This document shows, in pieces, positions 17,370-28,415 of a DNA stretch of 64,000 bases (positions are counted from its first letter, which is position 1; every line of letters starts with the position of its first letter). The DNA is from Pseudomonas sp. CC6-YY-74 (lineage in GTDB: Bacteria > Pseudomonadota > Gammaproteobacteria > Pseudomonadales > Pseudomonadaceae). The stretch lies in the NCBI RefSeq assembly GCF_002025205.1, contig NZ_CP019947.1, positions 4,502,001 through 4,566,000 on the forward strand, written 5' to 3'. A program made the translations under genes and the position numbers. The notes beneath the pieces are model-generated. The model saw only the letters and a list, made by a program, of their open reading frames with translations. It was not told where the DNA came from and did not search any database.

Positions 17370-18467
17370 ATGGCTAATCGCAGATATTTCATCAAGGCTG
17401 CAAGTGGTGTGGCAATGGCAACCGCGTTGGGCTTTGGCCTGCTGGGTGCGGCGCAGGCGGCCGACCCGCTCAAGGTTGGCTTCGTCTATATCAGCCCGAT
17501 CGGCGACGCCGGCTGGACCTACCAGCATGATCTAGGGCGCTTGCAGATGGAAAAGGCCCTGGGCGATAAGGTCGAAACCAAATACATCGAGAACGTACCC
17601 GAAGGCGCCGACGCCGAACGGGTCATCCGCGAGCTGGCCAGTAGCGGCTACAACCTGATCTACGCCACCAGCTTCGGTTATATGAACTACGTCGAGCGGG
17701 TCGCCAAGCAGTTCCCCAACGTGACCCTGATGCATGCCACTGGCTACAAGACGGGCAAGAACTTCGGCAACTACAACGCGCGCTTCTATGAGGGCCGCTA
17801 CCTGAATGGCGTGGTCGCCGGCAAGATGAGCAAGTCCAACGTGCTGGGCTATGTCGCCGCCTTCCCCATCCCCGAAGTGGTGATGGGCATCAACGCCTTC
17901 GCCCGTGGCGCGCGCAGCGTCAACCCGGATGCCGAAGTGCGGGTGATCTGGGTCAACAGCTGGTACGACCCAGGCAAGGAACGCGAAGCCACGCTGACCC
18001 TGATCTCCCAGGGCGCCGACATGCTCACCCACCACACCGACTCGACCGCCGTGGTCCAGGCTGCGGAAGAGAAGGGCGTGAATGCCTTCTCCTACCACTC
18101 GGACATGAGCAAGTACGGCGCCAAGGCGCAGCTCTCCGGCACCACCCACCAGTGGGGCAAGTTCTATACCGATACCACCCAAAGCGTGCTGGACGGCACC
18201 TGGAAACCGGCTTCCACCTGGGGCGGGATCAAGGACGAGATGATCGAGATCGTGCCGCTCAACCCCTCGGTACCGGCCGATGTCAAAGCGCTGGTGGATA
18301 AATTGGAAGCCGAGATGCGCGCCGGCACTTTCCATCCGTTCACCGGCCCGGTGGTCGATCAGGACGGCAAGACTCGCGTCGCCGCCGGCGAGGTCATCAG
18401 CGACGACGACCTGGGCCACATGAAGTACTTCGTCGAGGGTGTCGCGTCCAAGCTGCGGCAGAACTGA
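17370..18467 (+). CDS. BMP-family substrate-binding protein (nucleoside/purine type)
   Basis: 365 residues. The N-terminus MANRRYFIKAASGVAMATAL matches a Tat signal (RRxFxK) before a hydrophobic stretch and an AQA cleavage site; there is no lipobox, unlike many BMP lipoproteins. The mature part has LKVGFVYISPIGDAGWTYQHD, ATSFGYMNYVERVAKQFP and GARSVNPDAEVRVIWVNSW, all typical of PnrA/TmpC-like nucleoside-binding proteins. AGGAGAGG is well spaced from the ATG. Ligand class (nucleoside, purine base) is inferred from family. Confidence 0.9.
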   Translation: MANRRYFIKAASGVAMATALGFGLLGAAQAADPLKVGFVYISPIGDAGWTYQHDLGRLQMEKALGDKVETKYIENVPEGADAERVIRELASSGYNLIYATSFGYMNYVERVAKQFPNVTLMHATGYKTGKNFGNYNARFYEGRYLNGVVAGKMSKSNVLGYVAAFPIPEVVMGINAFARGARSVNPDAEVRVIWVNSWYDPGKEREATLTLISQGADMLTHHTDSTAVVQAAEEKGVNAFSYHSDMSKYGAKAQLSGTTHQWGKFYTDTTQSVLDGTWKPASTWGGIKDEMIEIVPLNPSVPADVKALVDKLEAEMRAGTFHPFTGPVVDQDGKTRVAAGEVISDDDLGHMKYFVEGVASKLRQN

Positions 18468-18472
18468 GAGAC

Positions 18473-18643
18473 AGTGAAAAAACTCCCGCCTACTGCGGCA
18501 GCCTCCAAACGCTCGCTGCTGGCGTTGCGCTACGTGAAAAGTGGGGTCATTTAGCTCACTAAACTCCCCCGCTTTTCAAGCAGCGCGCCTTGCCGCGAAC
18601 GCCTGGAGGCAGCCTCGCGACGGCGCTCGATATTTTCACAGCC
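18473..18643. repeat. Long imperfect inverted repeat (MITE- or REP-like)
   Basis: The outer arms GTGAAAA and TTTTCAC enclose GCAGCCTCCAAACGC opposite GCGAACGCCTGGAGGC, and an inner hairpin GAAAAGTGGGG/CCCCCGCTTTTC. The element is noncoding and could fold on itself along its whole length. It lies just after the BMP gene. Confidence 0.5.
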
Positions 18644-18659
18644 TCTGAGCACGACAAAC

Positions 18660-18687
18660 AAAAGGCCAACCGCGAGGTTGGCCTTTT
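18660..18687. terminator. Strong, probably bidirectional intrinsic terminator
   Basis: A perfect 12-bp stem, AAAAGGCCAACC, loop GCGA, GGTTGGCCTTTT. It can end the ABC operon on the plus strand. Confidence 0.85.
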
Positions 18688-18698
18688 GCGTTGCGGGC

Positions 18699-18800
18699 TT
18701 ACCAGAGCGGCAGGCTGTAGCTGACGATAAAGCGGTTCTCGTCCAGCTCGCTGCCGACGTTGCTGCGGGTAGATACCGTCGAGACCAGCCGTAGTCGCTG
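18699..18800 (-). pseudogene. C-terminal remnant of an outer-membrane porin gene
   Basis: The minus strand encodes a tail with alternating polar/hydrophobic pattern, ending ELDENRFIVSYSLPLW and a stop; a terminal aromatic residue after a beta strand is characteristic of outer-membrane barrels such as OprD-type porins. No barrel-like sequence or start precedes it, so only about 30 codons survive. The assignment rests on the short tail. Confidence 0.45.
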
Positions 18801-18853
18801 GTGGCGAGCTCGGACGTTCACTGGCAGCGCCGTGGGGTTGGGGGGTGAAAGCT

Positions 18854-18890
18854 GAAAAAAAAGCGCGGACCCAAGACGCGGGCCCGCGTT
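18854..18890 (-). terminator. Intrinsic terminator of the CoA-transferase operon
   Basis: Read on the minus strand: CGCGGGCCC, 7-base loop, GGGTCCGCG, then C and eight T. It lies 13 bases after the CoA-transferase stop codon. Confidence 0.85.
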
Positions 18891-18902
18891 TTCGCTCAAG
18901 GG

Positions 18903-20453
18903 TTACAGGGTCTCGCGCAGACCCAGGCGCTCGGCGCGGAACAGCCGCGCATCCATCAATTTCGGTTGGCGCACGATGGGGGCGAAGTCCATGCGCGCAA
19001 GAATGTCGCGCTGCAGATCCACGCCGGGGGCGATCTCGATCAGCTCCAGGCCTTGCAGGGTCAGGGCGAACACGCAGCGTTCGGTGACGTAGAGCACCGG
19101 CTGGCCGCGCTCGGCGGCCCGGCGCCCGGCGAAGGTGCGCTGCTCGACCTCGGCGACGAACTTGCGCAGCGCGCCGTCCTCGACGATGCGCAGCCGGCCG
19201 TCCTCGATGCGGATGTCCTGGGGGCCGGCGCTGAAGGTGCCGACGAACACCACCCGCTTGGCGTTCTGGCTGATGTTGATAAAGCCGCCGGCGCCGGACA
19301 GCCGGTTGCCGAACTTGGACACGTTGAGGTTGCCGGCGGCGTCGGCCTGGGCCAGGCCGAGGAAGGCCAGGTCGAGGCCGCCGCCGTCGTAGAAGTCGAA
19401 TTGGTAGGGCTGGTCGAGCAGGGCGCTGTGGTTGCTCGCCGCACCGAAGTCCAGGCCCGAGGCCGGAATGCCGCCGATCACGCCGGGCTCGGCGGTCAGG
19501 GTCAGCAGGTCGATCACGCCTTCCTCGGCGGCCACCGCGGCCACGCCTTCGGGCATGCCAATGCCCAGGTTGACCACCGCGCCGGCCTGCAACTCCAGGG
19601 CGGCGCGGCGGGCGATCAGCTTGCGCACGTCCAACGGCAGCGGCGCCAGGCTGTCCACCGGCACCCGGGTCTCGCCGGCGAAGGCCGGGTTGTAGGCGGT
19701 GGCGAAGGTCTGCTGGTGATTCTGCGGTTCGGCCACCACCACGCAGTCGACCAAGATGCCGGGGATCTTCACCTCGCGCGCATTCAGCGAGCCGCGTTCG
19801 ACGATGCGTTCGACCTGGGCGATCACCAGGCCGCCGCTATTGTGCGCGGCCATGGCGATGGCCAGGCTCTCGATGGTCAGCGCCTCGCGCTCGAACGACA
19901 GGTTGCCGTCCGGGTCGGCGCTGGTGGCGCGGATGATGCCGACGTGGATCGGAAAGGCCTGGTAGAACAGGTAGTCCTCGCCGTCGATCGGCATGCGCCG
20001 CACCAGCTCGACGGTGGTCCTGGCATTCAGTTTGCCGCCGCCGAACTCGGGGTCGACGAAGGTGCCCAGGCCGACCCGCGACAGCTGCCCCGGCTTGCCG
20101 GCGGCAATGTCGCGGAACAGTTGCGAGATCACCCCTTGCGGCAGGTTGTAGGCCTCGATGCGGTTCTCCACCGCCAGCTTCTGCAAGCCGGGCACCAGGC
20201 CCCAGTGGCCGCCGATCACCCGCCGCACCAGGCCCTCATGGGCCAGGTGGTTGAGGCCGCGGCCCTTGCCGTCGCCCTGGCCCGCGGCATACACCAGGGT
20301 CAGGTCGCGCGGTGCCTGTTCGGTCTGGAAGCGCTGCTCCAGGGCGATGGCGATCTGTTCGGCGAAACCGATGCCGACGAAGCCGCCGGTGGCGACGTTG
20401 GCGTTGTCGGCGATGCGTGCCACCGCGGCGGCGGCTGTCATGATCTTGCTCAT
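18903..20453 (-). CDS. Fused acyl-CoA:carboxylate CoA-transferase (YdiF/propionate CoA-transferase type)
   Basis: 516 residues, with alpha and beta halves in one chain. The N-terminal half has the glycine-rich GGFVGIGFAEQIA motif; the C-terminal half has LGIGMPEGVAAVAAEEGV and the catalytic glutamate E322 in TAEPGVIGG, which forms the glutamyl-CoA intermediate. The enzyme moves CoA between short-chain acyl groups such as acetate, propionate or acetoacetate. It lies 114 bases behind the GntP-family permease in the same direction and probably activates the acid that the permease imports. Confidence 0.9.
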   Translation of the reverse strand: MSKIMTAAAAVARIADNANVATGGFVGIGFAEQIAIALEQRFQTEQAPRDLTLVYAAGQGDGKGRGLNHLAHEGLVRRVIGGHWGLVPGLQKLAVENRIEAYNLPQGVISQLFRDIAAGKPGQLSRVGLGTFVDPEFGGGKLNARTTVELVRRMPIDGEDYLFYQAFPIHVGIIRATSADPDGNLSFEREALTIESLAIAMAAHNSGGLVIAQVERIVERGSLNAREVKIPGILVDCVVVAEPQNHQQTFATAYNPAFAGETRVPVDSLAPLPLDVRKLIARRAALELQAGAVVNLGIGMPEGVAAVAAEEGVIDLLTLTAEPGVIGGIPASGLDFGAASNHSALLDQPYQFDFYDGGGLDLAFLGLAQADAAGNLNVSKFGNRLSGAGGFINISQNAKRVVFVGTFSAGPQDIRIEDGRLRIVEDGALRKFVAEVEQRTFAGRRAAERGQPVLYVTERCVFALTLQGLELIEIAPGVDLQRDILARMDFAPIVRQPKLMDARLFRAERLGLRETL

Positions 20454-20488
20454 GGCGGGGTACTCGAAACGAAGGGGGTATCTCGACC

Positions 20489-20554
20489 GTAGGAGCGGGC
20501 CATGCCCGCGATGGCTTTCGCGGGCATGGGACTAGGCGTCCCCCCCGCTCCTAC
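20489..20554. repeat. REP element between the permease and CoA-transferase genes
   Basis: The ends GTAGGAGCGGG and CCCGCTCCTAC are inverted, around the inner palindrome CCATGCCCGCGA/TCGCGGGCATGG. A related copy occurs at 28027-28119. This is the common Pseudomonas REP pattern; here it sits inside an operon and may affect mRNA stability. Confidence 0.8.
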
Positions 20555-20567
20555 AGAGGAGCGTTGC

Positions 20568-21953
20568 TTAGAAACTACCGAACAGGGTGCCCAGCGTAAT
20601 CACCATGACCAGCGCGACCATGGGGAAGGCCACGGTGTTGACGAAGATGAATTTGTACGACTCGCGGTGGGTCAGCTTGCAGATCGCCAGCAGCGAGATC
20701 ACCGCGCCGTTGTGCGGCAGGGTGTCCATGCAGCCGGAGGCCATGGCCGCGACCCGGTGCAGCAGCTCGGGACTGATGCCGGCGCTGGTGGCCAAGGTCA
20801 AGTACTGCTCGCCGAGGGTCTTCAGGGCGATCGACATGCCGCCGGAAGCCGAGCCGGTGATGCCGGAGAGGATGTTCACCGCCACCGCCTCGGAGATCAG
20901 CGGGTTATCGGAGACGCCGAGCACCAGGTCGCGGATCACCACGAAACCGGCCAGGGAGGCGATCACCGTGCCGTAACCGACTTCGGCGGCGGTGTTGAGG
21001 ATCGGCAACATGGAACCGAAGGCGCCGTCGTTGACGGTTTTCTTCAGGTCCATCCAGCGCTGCCAGTGCAGTGCGATCAGCAGCAGGATGGCGGCGCTAA
21101 GGGCGACGATGATCGACCAGATGCCGATCAGCGACTTGGCGTCCTGCAGGCCGCCGAACTCCGGCTTGGCCAGGACGCTGGCGTCGAAGTGCGGCAGCAC
21201 CTGCTTGGCCATCAGGAAGTTCAAGCCGATCACCAGCAGGATCGGCAGCAGCGCCAGCCAGAAACCGGGGATGCCGCGAGTGTCCTGGGCCACTGGATCG
21301 TCGCGGTGTGCGCCGTAGCCTTCGCCAGCGGCCATCAGCTTGCGTGCCTGGGCGCTCAGCCACCAGGTGCCGAGGCCGAACATGATCAGGCCGGCGATCA
21401 GGCCCAGGCCTGGCGCGGCGAAGGCGTCGGTGCCGAAGAAGGGGTTGGGGATGGCGTTCTGGATCGCCGGGGTGCCGGGCAGCGCGGTCATGGTGAAGGT
21501 GAACGAGCCGAGGGCGATGGCACCGGGGATCAGGCGCTTGGGAATGCCCGCCTCGCGGAACAGCGCGGCGCCGATCGGGTAGACGGCGAAGGCCACCACG
21601 AACAGCGACACGCCGCCATAGGTGAGGATGCCGCAGGCCAGCACGATGGCCAGGATGGCGCGCTGGCTGCCGACCTTGGCGACGATGCCGTGGGCGATGG
21701 CGCGGGCCGAGCCGGAGTCGTCCATCAGCTTGCCAAACAGCGCGCCGAGCAGGAACAGCGGGAAGAACTGGATCACGTAGCCGCCCATGGCCTTCATGAA
21801 CACCTGGGTGTAGGTGGGCAGCAGCAGCGCGATGTCGCCGGCGAACAGCAGGGCCAGCAGGGCCAGCAGCGGGGCGAGGATCAGCACGTTGAGGCCGCGG
21901 TAGGCGAGGTACATCAGCAGGGCGAGGGAAATCAGAATACCGAGGGTACCCAT
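20568..21953 (-). CDS. GntP-family organic acid permease
   Basis: 461 residues with 12 or so hydrophobic segments. Typical GntP features are FPLFLLGALFGKLMDDSGSA and YGGVSLFVVAFAVYPIGAALF in the N-half and GSASGGMSIALKTLG in the C-half. Relatives carry gluconate, hydroxybutyrate or other short hydroxy-acids. A sigma-54 promoter and two enhancer palindromes lie upstream, and the CoA-transferase gene lies downstream, suggesting a short-chain acid substrate. The start at 21953 opens with MGTLGILISLALL, directly at the first membrane helix. Confidence 0.88.
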   Translation of the reverse strand: MGTLGILISLALLMYLAYRGLNVLILAPLLALLALLFAGDIALLLPTYTQVFMKAMGGYVIQFFPLFLLGALFGKLMDDSGSARAIAHGIVAKVGSQRAILAIVLACGILTYGGVSLFVVAFAVYPIGAALFREAGIPKRLIPGAIALGSFTFTMTALPGTPAIQNAIPNPFFGTDAFAAPGLGLIAGLIMFGLGTWWLSAQARKLMAAGEGYGAHRDDPVAQDTRGIPGFWLALLPILLVIGLNFLMAKQVLPHFDASVLAKPEFGGLQDAKSLIGIWSIIVALSAAILLLIALHWQRWMDLKKTVNDGAFGSMLPILNTAAEVGYGTVIASLAGFVVIRDLVLGVSDNPLISEAVAVNILSGITGSASGGMSIALKTLGEQYLTLATSAGISPELLHRVAAMASGCMDTLPHNGAVISLLAICKLTHRESYKFIFVNTVAFPMVALVMVITLGTLFGSF

Positions 21954-22052
21954 GGTGGGGTGATTCCTTTTGTTGTTGTTTTCTGGCGCGCTCTACGGCG
22001 CGTCGACTTCAAGCATCCGGGCGGCGGCCCGGTGCGGTGGATAGACAAGCTT

Positions 22053-22070
22053 TAGCGAAAGGCATGCCAA
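22053..22070 (-). promoter_or_regulatory. Sigma-54 (-24/-12) promoter of the permease/CoA-transferase operon
   Basis: The minus strand reads TTGGCATGCCTTTCGCTA, with GG and GC elements separated by exactly 10 bases as required for RpoN. It lies 100-117 bases upstream of the GntP start. Confidence 0.8.
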
Positions 22071-22191
22071 GTCGTTCGCGGGGCGTTGGGGAAAGTCGAA
22101 GAACAGGCTGCGGGCCAGGCGCCATGAGGCTTGGCGACCCGTGTCGGCTGCGTCGCCTTGCTTCGCACGCAGCTGCCAGGGCGAATGCGAG

Positions 22192-22209
22192 TGTCTGCTT
22201 ATCTGGACA
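22192..22209. promoter_or_regulatory. Enhancer palindrome 1 for the sigma-54 regulator
   Basis: TGTCT-N8-GGACA, one base from the consensus TGTCC-N8-GGACA found at four other places in the window. It is 49 bases (centre to centre) from the next site and upstream of the -24/-12 promoter. Confidence 0.65.
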
Positions 22210-22240
22210 TGCTCAGAGAGGCAGTAGCTGCCGAAGACAT

Positions 22241-22258
22241 TGTCCAGTTTTCTGGACG
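22241..22258. promoter_or_regulatory. Enhancer palindrome 2 for the sigma-54 regulator
   Basis: TGTCCAGTTTTCTGGACG, which is TGTCC-N8-GGACG. It is the second of a pair upstream of the GntP operon promoter and closely similar to the sites upstream of the TRAP operon. Confidence 0.7.
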
Positions 22259-22342
22259 GCGGCGTGCGCGGAGCGCGGCCCTCCTCGCTTGGTCGGTAAG
22301 GCGTACTAGCGCAGGGGAAGGGGGGCATTTTCGCTATCGCTT

Positions 22343-22546
22343 GGTGGGCTGTCGCTGCGCTCTTGATCGGAACGCCGCCCGGTCCGCCCTACGGGCAGAT
22401 GGTGGCTGTCGAATTTGGAAGCAAGCCACGATCCGTAGGGTGTACTCGCCGCAGGCAGTGCGCCGTGGTTGATCGGCGCGGCACAAAAGCTGGCGGACTG
22501 TTCGCTGCGCTCCTGATCGGAACGCCGCCCGGTCCGCCCTACGGGC
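22343..22546. repeat. Two further copies of the interspersed repeat
   Basis: A partial copy at 22343-22396 and a full copy at 22433-22546 share the string TCGGAACGCCGCCCGGTCCG and end in CCCTACGGGC. The full copy begins CCGTAGGGTG, giving CCGTAGGG/CCCTACGG inverted ends, and contains GGCGCGGCACAAAAGCTGGC like the copy at 7151. They lie downstream of the EBP gene stop and separate it from the enhancer sites. Confidence 0.7.
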
Positions 22547-22570
22547 TGTGCGGTGCAGCGGGATTCCGTT

Positions 22571-24052
<1,482 letters not shown>

Positions 24053-24162
24053 GGCAGCAGGGGTTCCACAGGATGATGCGAGGGAGTATGGGAGCCGCCG
24101 CACACTGGAGGCAAGGCGTTCCCCCGAGGGCCCGTCGGGGGCGGCTCGGGGAAAGGTTGGTC

Positions 24163-24325
24163 TAGGAGCCTGTCGGACTTGACCGTTCGTAGCGAGGGAA
24201 AGTCCGGGTTGAGGCAGTTTTGTTGTTTTTCCGAGGCGAATAGCTGGCTATTTAACGAGGGAAAGCAGCAAAAATGACCAAATCCGGCTTTTCCGCAGTA
24301 GAACAGCGTTAAGTGCGACAGGCTC

Positions 24326-24328
<3 letters not shown>
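24163..24328. repeat. MITE-like element with 18-bp terminal inverted repeats
   Basis: The left end TAGGAGCCTGTCGGACTT and right end AAGTGCGACAGGCTCCTA are inverted copies with 17 of 18 matches, bounding 166 bases. The inside has paired blocks such as CGAGGGAAAGTCCGG and CGAGGGAAAGCAGC, and no gene. The right end supplies the TAG stop codon of the TRAP large permease gene. Confidence 0.75.
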
Positions 24329-25696
<1,368 letters not shown>

Positions 25697-25712
25697 TACT
25701 TCAGCCTCGTGA

Positions 25713-26327
25713 TCAGGGATGCGGATGGCCGCCATTGTGGTGGCCGCCATCGCGGTCATCGGCGGGCACGCTAATGGCCCGGGGGAAGTTGAACAGTAGG
25801 GTGCTGCAGCGTGAGGCGCGGGAAACCAGGGCGATGGCCACCAGGATCAGGCCCAGCGACAACACGCTCTTGAACAGGAAGCGGTAGGGCAGCCCGCTGG
25901 GCGCCTGCGAGTGTTCCTGATAGACGAAGGCGGTGTAGGCATAAGGGATCAGGCTGTCGATCATCAGGCCGATTATCGGCAGGGCCAGCAGGACGATGCC
26001 CGCCAGCTCGATCTGGGCCTGCAGGCGCAGGGAGAACTTCTCGCGCAGGACATCGACGCGGACATGGTCGTCGCGCACCACGGCATAGGCCAGGGACAGC
26101 ATCATCGCGGCGCCGAACAGGTGCCAGGACAGCTCTTCCAGGGCGATCGAGCCGCGCGCCAGGACGAAACGGCTGAACACATTGCTCAGCACCACCCCCA
26201 GCACCGCCAGCCACAGCCAGGCACTGGCGTGGCCGATGGCGACGATCAGGCGGTCCAGGCGCCAGGACAGGCGATTGTTGGGCAGATCAGCGGTGGCCAG
26301 CGGATCGGCAGAAGCAGGTTGCTGCAT
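25713..26327 (-). CDS. TRAP transporter small permease subunit (DctQ family)
   Basis: 204 residues with four membrane segments beginning about residue 35 (AWLWLAVLGVVLSNVFSRF). The motif LEELSWHLFGAAMMLSLAYAVVRDDHVRVDV is typical of DctQ. The C-terminal tail is His/Gly-rich (DGGHHNGGHPHP). It lies between the DctP and DctM genes in one operon. Confidence 0.92.
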   Translation of the reverse strand: MQQPASADPLATADLPNNRLSWRLDRLIVAIGHASAWLWLAVLGVVLSNVFSRFVLARGSIALEELSWHLFGAAMMLSLAYAVVRDDHVRVDVLREKFSLRLQAQIELAGIVLLALPIIGLMIDSLIPYAYTAFVYQEHSQAPSGLPYRFLFKSVLSLGLILVAIALVSRASRCSTLLFNFPRAISVPADDRDGGHHNGGHPHP

Positions 26328-26408
26328 CGGGAAAACCTCGCACGTATCAGGCAGGAAGACGCAACGGGCCGCGGCATGGCCGGGCCCGTGCAGGTTCAGG
26401 GTGCGTGA

Positions 26409-27494
26409 TCAGTCGTGCTGGTAAAAGTCCCGTGGCAGGTAACCCATGCTGTGCCAGGTGCCGTGCAGGCTCATGAACTCGCGCTGGCTGGTCAGCACAC
26501 GCTTGAACATGGCGTCTTGGCCGGCGATTTCGTCGAGCACCTCGTTGGTCACGCGCTGCAGTTCGCGCAGCACCGGCTCGGGCAGGACCTGGGCCTTCAC
26601 CCCTTCCTTCTTGTACTCGGCGAGGGCGGTCGGCTGGGCCCACTCGCTCTCGGCCAGGCCCTTGAGGGTGGCCGATTCGCAGCCCATCTCGATCAGCGCG
26701 CGGCTCTGCGGCTCGAGCTTGTCCCACACATCCTGGTTGACCAGCAGGTGCGAGGTGGTAAGGGTCTGGTGCCAGCCCGGCATGATGTAGTTCTTGATGA
26801 TCTGGTCGAGGCCGAGCATCTTGTCGATCGCCGGCTGGGAAAACTCCGTGGCGTCGATGGTCTTGCGCTCCAGCGCCTGATAGATCTCGCCGCCGGGGAT
26901 CATGGTGACCGAGGCGCCGAGCTTCTCCAGCACCTTGCCGCCGATACCGGCGAAGCGGATGCGCAGGCCGTCGAAGTCCTGCAGCTGGGTGATTGGCTTG
27001 GCGAACCAGCCGGCGCCTTCCGGGCCGATGATGCTGCACAGCATCGGGTGGATGTTGTGCGGGGCGTAGATTTCTTCCAGCAGCTTCTTGCCGTCGCCCT
27101 GGTAGTACCAGGCCAGGTAGGCCGGCGGCTCCATGTTGAAGGGCGCACCGGAGTACAGCGGCAGGGCCGGGATGCTGCCCTGGTCGTAGCCGATCCAGGT
27201 GTAGCCGGCCGGGTACTTGCCGCTGCTCACCGCATTCATGATCTCGAACGGCGGCACCAGTTCGCCCGGCTCGTAGTAGCGCAGCTGAATGTCACCGGCG
27301 GAAATGGTCTTGAGCGACTCGGCGAGGTGCTTGATCGGAGTGGTCAGGCCTATCAGGTGCGACGGGAAGGCCAGCGGCACCTGCCAGCGGATCTTCTCGG
27401 TGGCCATCGCCGGACTGGCCAGCAGGCTGCCGGTAAGCAGCGCGGCGGCAGTGATGCCGTGGGTCAGGCGGGACAACTGTAGCTTCATCGACAT
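26409..27494 (-). CDS. TRAP transporter substrate-binding protein (DctP family, TakP-like)
   Basis: 361 residues from the ATG at 27494, with AAGGA eight bases upstream. A Sec signal (LTHGITAAALLTGSLLASPAMA) precedes a mature N-terminus IRWQVPLAFPSHLIG. The block MIPGGEIYQALERKTIDATEF resembles the TakP/2-oxo-acid branch, in which the Arg upstream (GLRIRFAGIG) binds the carboxylate. The substrate is therefore probably an organic acid, not proven. It is the first gene of the operon behind a sigma-54 promoter. Confidence 0.9.
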   Translation of the reverse strand: MSMKLQLSRLTHGITAAALLTGSLLASPAMATEKIRWQVPLAFPSHLIGLTTPIKHLAESLKTISAGDIQLRYYEPGELVPPFEIMNAVSSGKYPAGYTWIGYDQGSIPALPLYSGAPFNMEPPAYLAWYYQGDGKKLLEEIYAPHNIHPMLCSIIGPEGAGWFAKPITQLQDFDGLRIRFAGIGGKVLEKLGASVTMIPGGEIYQALERKTIDATEFSQPAIDKMLGLDQIIKNYIMPGWHQTLTTSHLLVNQDVWDKLEPQSRALIEMGCESATLKGLAESEWAQPTALAEYKKEGVKAQVLPEPVLRELQRVTNEVLDEIAGQDAMFKRVLTSQREFMSLHGTWHSMGYLPRDFYQHD

Positions 27495-27626
27495 GCTGGA
27501 GTTCCTTGTTGTTGTTTTTGTCTGGGCTGCCGGTCGGGCAGCGACCAAGGCGAAGCGGGGCGGATCACGCCCCGTCAGCTGCAGCGGTCGGCGCTGCAAG
27601 GGCGCCGACGGTTAGCCGTTGGGACT

Positions 27627-27643
27627 AAGCAGGTTCTGTGCCT
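27627..27643 (-). promoter_or_regulatory. Sigma-54 (-24/-12) promoter of the TRAP operon
   Basis: The minus strand reads AGGCACAGAACCTGCTT: GG and GC are separated by 10 bases, with GGCAC matching the -24 consensus well. It lies about 133 bases upstream of the DctP start. Confidence 0.82.
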
Positions 27644-27705
27644 CATTGAATAAATCCTTTTAGATCAATTGATTAATATTTTATTTAATAAGCAGCTGAG
27701 TATTG

Positions 27706-27785
27706 TGTCCGGAAATCTGGACAGGTTTTGCGGTCGCCAAGTCAGAGTGTCCAGAAATAAAGACCAGTGTCCGTAAATCCGGACG
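27706..27785. promoter_or_regulatory. Three enhancer palindromes upstream of the TRAP operon
   Basis: Site 1 at 27706-27723 is TGTCCGGAAATCTGGACA, a perfect TGTCC-N8-GGACA. Site 2 at 27748-27765 is weaker (TGTCC-N8-AGACC). Site 3 at 27768-27785 is TGTCC-N8-GGACG. Centres are 42 and 20 bases apart, near whole helical turns. They match the pair upstream of the GntP operon. Confidence 0.75.
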
Positions 27786-28358
27786 TCGCTCCCCCTGTGG
27801 CGCGCGATGGTGGCAGCGGCGCAAGGCCGGCCGCCCTGCGCGCCGCCCTCTAGACTAGTCGCCGCCGCCGCCCCGTGGCTCATGCCATGGGCTAATGGCG
27901 CGCATCCGGCGCATCTGCGATAGTCGATCGGTTAAGCCGCGGGCGCCCAGCCGGCAGTGTTCTGGGCTGTTTGATTGGCTATGTACCCGTTAACTGTTGC
28001 GAGTACTGCATGCGCGAAGGCTACCTGTAGGAGCGGACCATGTCCGCGAAACCCAGACAGCGCGACAAAGTCGCGGGCATGGGCCAGGTACCCCAGCATG
28101 GCGCCCCCTTCGCTCCCACAAAACGCCGCAAGCCCAGTGAAAGGGTGCGTAGCTACGCGCAGGTACAGTTAGCTGAAAGTAGCGTCGTAGATGGGTTTAA
28201 GGGTGATTTAGAGGAGTCTGTAAAAGCTGGGCACGGTACCGTCAGCGTACTGTTTTTTGTACCGCGAAGCGGTCAGGTTTTGCTTTTCCATCGGGCGATG
28301 ACTGCGCAGATGCTGCTGATCGTTTTGCGGATCAGGCGTTGACGCGACAGCCCCCGAT
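27786..28358. other. Noncoding stretch with one REP element
   Basis: Apart from the REP at 28027-28119, I see no gene with a credible start, ribosome-binding site or recognisable protein. Short open frames here have the composition of noncoding DNA. This gap marks the border between the conserved transport genes and the accessory region. Confidence 0.6.
28027..28119. repeat. REP element
   Basis: It begins GTAGGAGCGGACCATGTCCG and ends in CGCTCCCAC, with an inner TCGCGGGCATGGG arm; it is related to the element at 20489-20554 but more diverged. Confidence 0.65.
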
Positions 28359-28397
28359 CAGTCCCAATCTGGGACTGATGAGTCCCCGATTGGGACT
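28359..28397. promoter_or_regulatory. Two tandem palindromic operator-like sites
   Basis: AGTCCC-N5-GGGACT occurs twice, at 28360-28376 and 28381-28397, with centres exactly 21 bases (two helical turns) apart. They end 18 bases before the ATG of the 101-residue gene, overlapping its likely promoter. Confidence 0.6.
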
Positions 28398-28415
28398 GGC
28401 TTGAAAGGAGGCAGC

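Noticed and set aside
18966..20492. A 508-codon open frame on the plus strand across the CoA-transferase gene
   Set aside because: It mirrors the codon pattern of the real gene, is rich in His, Gln, Ala and Gly, and lacks any domain.
20502..22055. A 517-codon plus-strand frame across the GntP permease gene
   Set aside because: Low-complexity Gly/Gln/Asp/His composition and antisense to a clear membrane protein; treated as a shadow.
28000..28340. Small plus-strand open frames across the REP element
   Set aside because: They run through repeat DNA, have no ribosome-binding sites and no protein-like composition.
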